DNA of 64,000 nucleotides from Ciona savignyi (Eukaryota > Chordata > Ascidiacea > Phlebobranchia > Cionidae): positions 8,132-72,131 of the forward strand of contig CH003037.1 in the NCBI GenBank assembly GCA_000149265.1, in the 5' to 3' direction. Positions 55,955-64,000 of the stretch are shown piece by piece; position 1 is the first letter of the stretch, and each line of letters starts with the position of its first letter. The translations under genes were made by a program, and so were the position numbers. The notes beneath the pieces were generated by a model, which saw only the letters and a list, made by a program, of their open reading frames with translations, ran no database searches and was not told where the DNA came from.

Positions 55955-56380
55955 TGTGTAGTGACATTCGCGGCACATTTGTGTAGTGACAATGTTTTTG
56001 CGCATTGTATTAAGTTATGTTAAAAGGGTTGTAATGTGCGCTTAATGCGCGCAGAGCTGTTTGACTTGCCAATCATTTACTCTAAAACAGACTATAATCC
56101 AAAAAAAACACTTCTTTTATAATTCTTCCCACTCATTGCGCCATACAAGCGCTTGTGTAGAAACTCTTTGTATTAAACTAAGCACTGCCTGCTTGAAGAC
56201 GATATCTCCAAGTATGTATTACGAACAAGTTCAATCGAATGCATTATATTGTATCAGCTTGCAATATAACAATAAAGGAACTTTTGTATGGAGTCGGATT
56301 GCCAGCTATTTTAGTCTTGGTTGAGTGAGAGGTCTGTTAGTTGGGGAACCTCATTCCCGATTTGGTGCCAGCGGTAGGCG
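55955..56380 (+). other. Possible solo LTR plus primer-binding-like site
   Basis: Starts with TGTGTAGTGACA (twice, 55955 and 55979) and contains an AATAAAGG at 56272. It is followed at 56361 by TTTGGTGCCAGCGGTAGG, which resembles the retroelement leader after an LTR. Boundaries and partner LTR are not established. Confidence 0.3.
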
Positions 56381-56524
56381 CAACCCAAGCCTGAATTTAA
56401 GCAAAATAAGGAAGATCCCAAGAAGCCGTGTGAGTGAAAAACGCACCGCTTGTCACAAAGAAGTCGAATCAAATTCAAGTTAAGTGCTGATAACATCAAA
56501 AGAAACAGTTCAGCGATACACCAA

Positions 56525-56719
56525 GAAACATTCATGAACAATACAATTAAAGAGGTAAACGAAGTTTCATTTCGGGCCCGAGATGCTATGGCCGTGTTAT
56601 CTACGAAACCTGCGCGATCAGCTGAGACTACCTACATGCAAGTTCGCCGAGTTCGTGATGGTTTTGTTGTCTACGAGAAACTCTTGATTGTCATCGAGTT
56701 GTTCAGCATTTTGCTTTAA
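56525..56719 (+). pseudogene. Unidentified short coding-like frame
   Basis: From ATG at 56534 the frame encodes MNNTIKEVNEVSFRARDAMA and continues 61 codons to a stop at 56719 with a hydrophobic end. It is protein-like but unknown. Its place after the LTR-like leader suggests the start of a retroelement gag. Confidence 0.25.
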
Positions 56720-57720
56720 AGGTTTGTAGAATATGTGATTATAGGGTACGATCATGACTAAAGCATTATTGATTATTACAAGAGTATTGAGTATCGTCTA
56801 GAGTGGCCTATTTTATATGCGTATTTTATGTCTACTGGGTATGTTATTGCGTGTCGAGGATGCTCCACGCCGACTATTTTTTATACAAGTATGGTTTTTA
56901 TGTCTATAGCGTCTAAATAATGCTTTATTTTGATTTTTGCCCTCTGCATGGACCACCAATGTTTTTGCATAGCGAATAAACTGATAGTTATTTCATAGGC
57001 CCTGTACAGAAACCCTTGTTCAGTTTATTTTACAAATGTCATTCACATTTCACCATCGAAGAGAATAGCCATAACAGTAGTAGTTATATATATATAGTAT
57101 ATTATAGCTGACTCAGTGCACCCTATAAGAGATTAAAATACCTTATTTGTATTTTTTAATTATACTTTGCCTATATAAGTTTATTTTAGAGTTAGTCCTA
57201 ACGCGTAAAAAACATCTTGTATGTGTCGATACTGAGAGTTTTTTCTGCAATACATATCGTTGAAACATCTAACGAATTGAGAAATATGAAATGGGAGTTG
57301 AGACTGTTGTAAAAACATATGGGTTCGGATACAATTATGTTTCAAAAGTTCTCGTATAGTTGGTGTAATATATTAGGACTATAATATGAATGTGATAAGA
57401 GACTGTGTGAGGAGACAAAAAAGAAACATGTTATATTTTAGGACCTAGGTGATATAAATATTAATGTAATGAAGTATTCGAAAATTTCCCGAATAAAAGA
57501 CTATTTTGATTCACTGTATTTATTGGTTTTTATGTCTATTGTTAAAAAACCAACCAGGATAACAGCCACTTAGGACTCTAGTAAAAAAAAAAAAAAAGAC
57601 ATCACATTTTTACAAACGACAACAGTATATATAATAATGAATAGCAATGTACAGCAAAGGATGCAGCGAAAGACCAAAAAGTCACCGAGTCAGCTGCACC
57701 CTTTGTGTTTATTTAGATAA
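56720..57720. other. AT-rich non-coding stretch
   Basis: No gene. A polyadenylation-like AATAAA at 57493 and an A15 run at 57582-57598 are present. Confidence 0.4.
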
Positions 57721-59835
57721 ATAAAAAAAATAAATATAAAAAAATAACGAAATACAATGCTGCACAGGCCAAAACCTTTAATAAACGTATCATTTTATAG
57801 TAATTTGCAGTAAACACGTTACAGTGAAACAAAATATAAAGTTATAAACAGGTTGATTGACAGATAGTGTAACATTTGAGACTATTGCATTGTCCGTAAT
57901 TAATACATTTGAATTAAATATTGCTTGAAGCGAAGTTTAAATAAGTTAAATGACATGCACTTGTAGTCATTCGGTATTTCACCCCACAATTTGTACACAA
58001 ATTTTCCAATTTCATGAATAAAAATATCGTGAATTTTCATAAGTTTTAATTCATTATATAAGGAAGAAGCATGATCTCTGTTGGATCGAAATAAAATATG
58101 TCGAAGAGCTCTGTTTTGCAACATTTCTAATGGATGAATTGCTGATGTGTTAGCCCTTCCCCAATTAATAATTGAGGATTGCAAATGACTATGAAATAAA
58201 GAGAAATATACACATCTGAGAGTATTTTGTTTTACATACCTTCTTAGTTTACAGAAAACACCACAAACTCTAGACAATTTGTCTCGAAGATTTATAATAT
58301 GCATATTCCATTTTAGCTTATGATCCAGTATAACACCAAGATAACGAATATTATTGGTTTGTTGGACCGGTTTCTTATTTATTACTACATTAAATTGATA
58401 ATTGTTTTTATGATTATGTATCAGCATATAAACAGTTTTGCTGTGATTTAGCGACAACCTATTTGCCCTCAGCCACACATCAACCTTATTAACTTCTAAG
58501 TTTACTCTATATTGCAAGTTAGAAAATGAAAAATCACACATATGTAGATTGGTGTCATCAGCAAATAAAGTAGTTTGAAAATTAGAAGAGGTAGGTAGAT
58601 CATTTACATATATAGAAAAGAGCAGTGGGCCCAATACTGAACCTTGCGGTACACCACAATCTACAGATTTATACAGTGATCTGATGTTGCCAACAGTGGT
58701 GCACTGTAGACGACCACTTAAGTACGACTTAAACAAATCATTCTGGACTCCCCTAATACCATACAAAAGTAATTTTTGCAATAGTATGGAATGATCAATT
58801 GTATCAAAAGCTTTTTGTAGATCCAGGAATATAGAGCATGTTATTTTTCCTGAATGTAAATTAGAAAGCATTTGTTCGTGTATAGAGGTCACTGCAAGTT
58901 CAGTGGAATGATTTGTACGAAAGCCGTACTGACATGGTGTCAATAGATCATACTTGTTAAAGTAGTAATATAATCTAAAATGGATTAGTTTTTCAAATAT
59001 TTTGGAGAAGGTTGGCAATAAAGATATTGGTCTATAATCATTTACAGTTTTTGGAGAGCGACACTTCGGAATTGGTATTATTTGAAATATTTTGAGGCAT
59101 TTAGGATAGACTCCCTGATCCATACTTTTGTTGAATAATTCAGCCAAGATGGGTGATATAATACTATTAGCCATTTTTACAAATTTTGAAGATATATTAT
59201 CAGGACAACAAGAGTTATTTATCTTTAAATTACTAATGCATTTAGATACTTTTTCAGAAGTAGTGGGTTCCAAATAAAAAGAATGCACACTTGAGTGCAC
59301 AAAGGATGAAAATTTCACCGACGGATCTGAGATTGTCGATGCCATTGTTTTGCCAATACTTGCAAAATGATTATTTAAGACTTCACCCATTTTTTCTGGT
59401 TCGTCCGTTTTTGTACCATTATCCAATAATATTTCGGATATACTATGTTTGCTTACATTACGATGAGCAATTATCTCATTAATAGTTTTCCATGTTTTAC
59501 CAGGATTGTATCTATTTTCATGAAATATATTAAAATAATATTGCTGCTTGGACAATTTGCGAATACGAGTTATCTGTTCAGTGTCATTATGTTTATAACA
59601 TGCTCTAAATAAGCAATTTTTATGTTTTATAGATTTTAGTATTCCTTTTGTAATCCATGGTTTATACAGGGTTTTTTTTCTGTTTTCGGCTAAGGTTACA
59701 CAATGGAGCATGCTTATTTAGTACATATTGGAAATTATTAACAAACCTCTCAAATAAGAAATCAACTGTATTATTTTTTTCAGAAGTGGCAACTGACATA
59801 ATATTTTGCAACTCATTTAAAAGTATTTCAATCTA
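57720..59835 (-). mobile_element. CR1/L2-like LINE, 5'-truncated
   Basis: Contains the long RT ORF (57900-59711) plus, upstream in another frame, about 40 codons of the same protein (59835-59712, including FLFERFVNNFQYVLNKHAPL), so a frameshift lies near 59705. The endonuclease domain is absent, marking a 5' truncation near 59835. The 3' UTR runs to about 57720, where A/T microsatellite sequence begins. Confidence 0.75.
57900..59711 (-). CDS. Reverse transcriptase ORF, CR1/L2-like LINE (603 aa)
   Basis: This is the longest open frame in the window. RT motifs are intact: YRPISLLPTFSKIFEKL (residues 226-242), the GFR-HST block (264-270), the catalytic Asp in IFLDLQKAFDTIDH (294-307), GVPQGSVLGPLLF (353-365), the FADD catalytic pair (383-386), WLRANRLSLNHSKT (413-426) and NIRYLGVILDHKLKW (454-468). 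A C-terminal thumb/tail follows to residue 603. This motif style (VPQGSVLGPLLF, FADDT) is that of CR1/L2/jockey-group LINEs, which copy RNA by target-primed reverse transcription. The start ATG is internal, since the protein continues upstream in another frame and the endonuclease is missing, so it is not autonomous. Conservation of 603 codons without a stop suggests a recent insertion. Confidence 0.93.
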   Translation of the reverse strand: MLHCVTLAENRKKTLYKPWITKGILKSIKHKNCLFRACYKHNDTEQITRIRKLSKQQYYFNIFHENRYNPGKTWKTINEIIAHRNVSKHSISEILLDNGTKTDEPEKMGEVLNNHFASIGKTMASTISDPSVKFSSFVHSSVHSFYLEPTTSEKVSKCISNLKINNSCCPDNISSKFVKMANSIISPILAELFNKSMDQGVYPKCLKIFQIIPIPKCRSPKTVNDYRPISLLPTFSKIFEKLIHFRLYYYFNKYDLLTPCQYGFRTNHSTELAVTSIHEQMLSNLHSGKITCSIFLDLQKAFDTIDHSILLQKLLLYGIRGVQNDLFKSYLSGRLQCTTVGNIRSLYKSVDCGVPQGSVLGPLLFSIYVNDLPTSSNFQTTLFADDTNLHMCDFSFSNLQYRVNLEVNKVDVWLRANRLSLNHSKTVYMLIHNHKNNYQFNVVINKKPVQQTNNIRYLGVILDHKLKWNMHIINLRDKLSRVCGVFCKLRRYVKQNTLRCVYFSLFHSHLQSSIINWGRANTSAIHPLEMLQNRALRHILFRSNRDHASSLYNELKLMKIHDIFIHEIGKFVYKLWGEIPNDYKCMSFNLFKLRFKQYLIQMY

Positions 59836-60185
59836 GGTTTATTTTATAGTTAATTATTTCTAGTGTAGTGACCTAATGTGTTACATAAGATTTACTTACG
59901 ATCCCATCAGCTGGCATTTGCGCTGACATTCCATCATCATTGAAATATTATTATTAGGTTTACGATTATTACCGTAGCTGTCGTAATTCGCGTATATAGG
60001 CCCTAAGTTTATTTCACTTTTGCTCGAGAGAAAGGGAGTTCTCAACATCTAACGATTTAACTCGTAATTGGTACTAAATTAATCGCCTCAATTGCTCAAT
60101 ACAATTGATGTTATAAAACTACTGAGGCGTTCGTTAATCGACAAACCACAGAAGTCAAGGAGAAGTTTACGCTGAAAGCCTCAAT
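59836..60185. other. No gene recognised
   Basis: Non-coding DNA between the truncated CR1/L2-like LINE and the L1/Tx1-like fragment. Partial palindromes of AATTGAG/CTCAATT type occur at 60085-60110. Confidence 0.4.
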
Positions 60186-60189
60186 TAAT

Positions 60190-60950
60190 TAGACTCTCTC
60201 GTCGTTCATGACACCAGCGTCTGCGCGATGGACTTCTTGTAAACACAGTAAGTCTATACTATTTTATATAATATAGCTACTATGAATAGGAGTGATTTTG
60301 TGTGTAATTCCAATAGCATTAAGCGTTGCAATGTTGATGGGTTATTGATTTCGAGTTTTGTTATTTGTTCGTAACTTTTTCATTGAAGGGCAGGGTTCTG
60401 GTGTCGTCGTTTAGGTTGGTTATTTTTCAGGGTTAAAGTTTTCGTCGTTTTGGAGAATACTCGGTGATTTGATTTAGGTTCAACCGTTGTTTTAGATCCT
60501 GAACAGATCTTTGGAGAGGTGGCTCATTTGAGTTGTCAGGGTCTGATAGCGGGTTGTCCAGTGAAAGGTCAAGTGACATTTCGGATGACGAAGGAGAGCT
60601 GAACATGTCCGTGTGTTTGGCTGATTGAGTTGATTCAAATTTTTCTTGTGTTTCAGATTGATGTTTATAGGAAAATTCAACATCCTGAACATTTACAGCG
60701 TCGGTCAGTGATTCGACTATTTGATCGGAAGGTAAGTTCTTCGATTCTTTGTCATTTAAAGAGGAATGAATCTCTCCCCCTTAGGTTGCCGTTTTGGATT
60801 CGTTTATTTTTAGGTTTCTTTTCTCGCCGATTACGTTGGGGAAGTGCCGTATAGGATGATGTATCAGCGGTTTCTTTATCCGGTTGATCTTTTAAGTCCT
60901 CCGAAACATCATTTCCTAGGTTAGTATAATTGCCAAATTTTTAGTTTGTC
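60190..60950 (-). pseudogene. L1/Tx1-like LINE, ORF1 end and endonuclease start (copy c)
   Basis: Minus strand, from 60935: NDVSEDLKDQPDKETADTSS then YTALPQRNRREN (about 60870-60830), matching copy b. Near 60620-60480 there is DMFSSPSSSEMSLDLSLDNP then PPLQRSVQDLKQRLNLNQIT. ORF2 opens near 60345 with NIATLNAIGITHK and, after one stop, IDLLCLQEVHRADAG near 60255-60210. The last has the catalytic Glu of APE-type endonucleases (LQE). Not joined to ORF2 C-terminal sequence at 62530-64000, which lies upstream on this strand and so belongs to another copy. Confidence 0.7.
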
Positions 60951-61460
60951 AACTATTTACTATTCTTTAGGAGCACCACTGTCAACAACGCATTTTTTCA
61001 GCTTTTAATGATTTTCTAAAAAATAAGTTAACACAGGTTGAGCAATAAATATAAATCACAGTAGAAAAATGGCATTTAAATTTACATAAGTAAAAACACA
61101 ATAGTTAGGTAAAAAAACAAGTATACTTATTATACTGACTGTGTAGTGCAGCCAGTCTCTAATTTCATTTGATAAACTTAAAGTAAAAGATGGGAAAACG
61201 ATAAAATCAAAGTCACCTTGTGAACGCAACAAAATTAACGCATGATGATTGACTTTAGAGGTATAAACATAGAATTATATAAAATGGTTGATTTAATACA
61301 ACATAAAGATCATTGCAAAACAAATCAAGATAAAATGGACTATTTTGGCATCTTCAGTTAGTGTTTACAGGGAGGGTCTAAAGATGACAGAATGTCATAT
61401 TGATTTTCCGTAACTATTATATTAGTTGATTTGTTCGGCTTTAATTTTGCGGTAATTTGG
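60951..61460. other. AT-rich non-coding stretch
   Basis: No gene or repeat recognised. Confidence 0.4.
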
Positions 61461-62526
61461 TAGACGATCAGAACAAAATTTAAAACGGTACATAAAAATT
61501 AAGCAGTTATGAGTCGTTTAGGTACGGCAAGGTTCCTGATTCGACAAAATAATTTTTGTAAATTTGCATGTAACATATCAAAAAAAATTAAAAGTTAACC
61601 AACCTTATTTATAATAAAAACCGACCGAAGTCGGATATCGAAAAAGGTTCAAGACTCAATGAACTGAACTGCTCCTCTCCACGGAATTCTTTAGTAAAAG
61701 GCGAAAGAATCATACGTTGAAGAGAAGCCAGAGTGACAACCAACAATTGTAAATATTGTACCACATAATAGGACTGACTGAAATTTGTGGATTTTCGTAA
61801 AATGTACACAAATGTATTAATTAACATCGTAATTAAATTTAAAGAAGTAGACGATCAGAACAAAATTTAAAACGGTACATAAAAATTAAGCAATTATTTT
61901 ATAAAATTTGCAAAATTTCATTTTAACGAGTCGTTGAGGACTGATTCGACAAAATTATATTTGTAAATTTTCATGTAATATATCAAAAAATGAATAAAAG
62001 TTAACCAAGCTTATTTATAATAAAAACCGACCAAAGTCGGATATCGAAAAATGTTCAAGACTCATTGAACTGCTCCTCTCCACGGAATTCTTTAGTAAAA
62101 GGCGAAAGAATCATACGTTGAAGAGAAGCCAGAGTGACAACCAACAATTTTAAATATAGTACCAGATAATAGAAATGACTGAAATTTGCGGATTTTCGCA
62201 AAATGTACACAAATCCATTAATTAACATCGTAATTGAATTTAACGATATAGACGATTAGAACAAAATTTAAAACGGTATATAAAAATTAAGTAATTATTT
62301 TATATAATTTTCAAAATTTCATTTTAACAAGTCGTTGAGGAACGGCAAGGTTCCTGATTCGACAAAATTATATTTGAAAATTTGCGTGTAATATATCAAA
62401 ATTGAATTAAAGTTAACCAACCTTATTTATAATAAAAACCGACCAAAGTCGGATATCGAAAAATGTTCAAGACTCATTGAACTGCTCCTCTCCACGGAAT
62501 TCTTTAGTAAAAGGCGAAAGAATCTT
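61461..62526. repeat. Satellite-like tandem repeat, unit about 387-401 bp
   Basis: TAGACGATCAGAACAAAATT starts units at 61461 and 61848, with a variant at 62249 (spacings 387 and 401). Each unit contains the palindromic ACCGAC(C)(G/A)AAGTCGGATATCGAAAA block, CTCCTCTCCACGGAATTC and GGCGAAAGAATCATACG. The third unit is cut at 62526, where the A-rich tail of a LINE begins. Non-coding; short frames are shadows. Confidence 0.92.
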
Positions 62527-62589
62527 TTTTGTCTTTTTGGTTTATTAACGATAACTCACGCACACGAAATAGAGAACACAGCATCAAAT

Positions 62590-62690
62590 TTACAATATAC
62601 ATATTTACATATTTACAAATGTACATATTTACATATTAAAACATTTACATATTTACATATTCACAATTTTACATATTTACATCGTTTCAT
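62590..62690. repeat. TACATATT-type microsatellite
   Basis: About 100 bases of imperfect (TTTACATA) units inside the LINE 3' UTR. Confidence 0.85.
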
Positions 62691-63053
62691 ATTACGTTTC
62701 AGGATCGTTTTTGGAGTTACCAAGTTTAATTTATCAATTAACAATTTTAAATAATAATTCGTTTCCAGATTCATTGAAGAGATATTTCTAGAAGAGTCGA
62801 AGAGGTGAAACCTGCAATAAAGTTATTTGAGATCAATCTGCAATGGGAAATGTTATTACTTGGAATATTTGGTAAGTGATTTTGATGTATATTGTTGCTC
62901 TATATTATTATATACGGAAAAAGGCGGATAAAACGGAACAAAATTAATAGCAGATAAAGACAAAAAACGTCGATATTGAATTTAATATAATATGTCAGTG
63001 GAAAAAGGGGTGCTGTGGTTCCGAATTATATTAAAAAATGTCAAAGGAGCATT

Positions 63054-63971
63054 TTAGTTTGAATTTCTCTTTGTATAGTCGTTTCCGAATTTGATNNNNN
63101 NNNNNNNNNNNNNNNNNNNNNNNNNNNNNNNNNNNNNNNNNNNNNNNNNNNNNNNNNNNNNNNNNNNNNNNNNNNNNNNNNNNNNNNNNNNNNNNATGCG
63201 GCTTGCCGTTTGGATACATTCTGTTAGTATATGTTTAATATTATCTATTGGTCCTTTACAGAATTTGCAGTTATTAATTAGGTAATTATTTCCGGTCGAG
63301 CGTACCGTTTTCTTTTTAAACCATTCGCCGTAATATAACATATTTTTCGCGATTCTATAGGCATAATCTTTCTCTATATTCGTAAAAAATTGCGTAACGC
63401 TCTTATCATTTAATGATATCGTTTTCCAATTCCCTAATTCGTTGTCAACATATAGTTCGCTTTTGATGCAGATGTTACTAAGTAACGCGTTATAAATAAT
63501 TTTATTCGTCGCCCCATCCCAATCAAAATCTATCCTCTTTAATTTATAGAAATTATGCCGAATATTTTTATAAAAAGTCGTAGGGTAGGTTGCATTAAGC
63601 GCATTGTTTGAATATAGTTTGGCGTTTATTGTTTTCATTGTTGAACCGAAGTTATATCTTGACCATTCTTGCCATATTTCCACAATTTGATCTATTTTTT
63701 GTAATTTGATTATCTGCGTTAGTTGTGCCGCTGCTACTTTGGATTTGATATCTGGAATGTACAATCCCCCGTCTTTTAATGGCGCGATTAATTTATTTCG
63801 TTTGACTATTTCAATGCGCATTGGGTACCATAGGAAGTTAAAAAACGTTCTGTTAATAGCTTCTAGGTTTTCTTTATTGATCGGTATAATTTTACTTATG
63901 TGATTAGTCATTGGCATCATTAGCGCGTTTATTAACATTTTCTTTCCTTTGAGTGTAAGTCTTCTTTTCAA
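63054..63971 (-). CDS. LINE ORF2 C-terminal region (L1/Tx1-like), gapped
   Basis: The frame from 63971 reads RRLTLKGKKMLINALMMPMT, NRTFFNFLWYPMRIEIVKRN and LKDGGLYIPDIKSK, the post-RT block of L1/Tx1-type ORF2 (K-x-x-L-x-N-A...F-x-W...K/R...GG-L-x-x-PD). It ends with the zinc knuckle CKFCKGPIDNIKHILTEC (C-x2-C-x8-H-x4-C). The frame is open over about 260 codons before the N gap at 63096-63195, and after the gap closes with a stop at 63054. The RT catalytic core lies beyond the window end. The listed ATG is internal. The frame across the gap is not certain since the gap length is nominal. Confidence 0.78.
   Translation of the reverse strand: MKRRLTLKGKKMLINALMMPMTNHISKIIPINKENLEAINRTFFNFLWYPMRIEIVKRNKLIAPLKDGGLYIPDIKSKVAAAQLTQIIKLQKIDQIVEIWQEWSRYNFGSTMKTINAKLYSNNALNATYPTTFYKNIRHNFYKLKRIDFDWDGATNKIIYNALLSNICIKSELYVDNELGNWKTISLNDKSVTQFFTNIEKDYAYRIAKNMLYYGEWFKKKTVRSTGNNYLINNCKFCKGPIDNIKHILTECIQTASRXXXXXXXXXXXXXXXXXXXXXXXXXXXXXXXXXXIKFGNDYTKRNSN
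63096..63195. other. Assembly gap, exactly 100 N
   Basis: A run of 100 N. The round number suggests a placeholder of unknown true size. It falls inside the LINE ORF2 C-terminus. Confidence 0.99.
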
Positions 63972-64000
63972 ATTAATGCTACTTATGTTGATTATAGATT

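Larger units (their letters stand above)
62527..64000 (-). mobile_element. L1/Tx1-like LINE, 3' half, running off the window
   Basis: On the minus strand the element ends at 62527 in CCAAAAAGACAAAAAA, directly abutting the satellite. The 3' UTR holds a TACATATT microsatellite (62590-62690). ORF2 C-terminus lies at 63054-63971. A 100-N gap interrupts it. Confidence 0.75.

Noticed and set aside
61461..62526. Long terminal repeats of a retroelement
   Set aside because: Three consecutive units at constant spacing with no internal region between them indicate a tandem array.

Overview
This is eukaryotic (metazoan) DNA. It is mostly AT-rich and non-coding, with no bacterial-style operons, no CRISPR array and no obvious complete host gene. 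Almost everything recognisable is a transposable element or a decayed TE-derived gene, so the window looks like a TE-rich intergenic or intronic stretch. A tunicate resembling Ciona is my best guess. At 49684-49698 a 15-base run equals all but the last base of the Ciona spliced leader as I remember it, and a 14/16 relative lies at 41504-41519. That is recall plus inference, not proof.

Layout. 1-5700 is GC-rich and holds two broken copies of an R2/NeSL-like non-LTR retrotransposon (reverse transcriptase, CCHC knuckle, restriction-like endonuclease); a third 3' tail lies near 8550-8606. 5800-18000 is mostly AT-rich non-coding DNA with a ZMYM/hAT scrap (8200-8400), a Harbinger-like terminus and ORF (11866-12402) and a possible first exon of a host gene (13010-13054). 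17990-19070 is the 5' part of an L1/Tx1-like LINE. 21071-21352 is a THAP-domain exon. 21659-26526 is a nested stack: a piggyBac element split by a pogo/Tigger element, bracketed by a direct repeat of about 125 bp and followed by a tRNA-type SINE.

27800-36450 holds a gypsy-type protease scrap, a minisatellite, a P2X7-ballast-like domain facing a THAP domain, an integrase-like fragment, a Ulp1-like cysteine protease fragment, SINEs, a 305-bp hAT MITE with a perfect 8-bp target duplication, and a Harbinger transposase fragment. 38532-38700 resembles a U2 snRNA pseudogene. 39885-41390 is another L1/Tx1-like LINE 5' end with tandem upstream monomers. 41504-43290 has unidentified coiled-coil ORFs and a tRNA-Val(TAC)-like sequence. 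44466-45380 is a 915-bp hAT element with perfect TSD and a SINE inside it.

46376-46804 is a hAT dimerisation domain, 46976-47478 are Harbinger MITE ends, and 47496-49432 is a gypsy RT/RNase H/integrase remnant. 50155-55880 is a BEL/Pao retroelement (gag, protease, start of RT) interrupted twice by hAT elements at 51048-51842 and 52841-55060, each flanked by near-perfect 8-bp duplications. 57900-59711 (minus) is the best-preserved gene, a 603-aa CR1/L2-like reverse transcriptase ORF. 60190-60950 (minus) is a third L1/Tx1-like ORF1/EN fragment. 61461-62526 is a satellite with a unit of about 390-400 bp, ended by the A-rich tail of a minus-strand L1/Tx1-like LINE whose ORF2 C-terminus runs off the window end and is crossed by a 100-N assembly gap (63096-63195).

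The elements do not cooperate as a pathway. Their nesting gives a relative insertion history: BEL before hAT, piggyBac before pogo, hAT before SINE, satellite before LINE.
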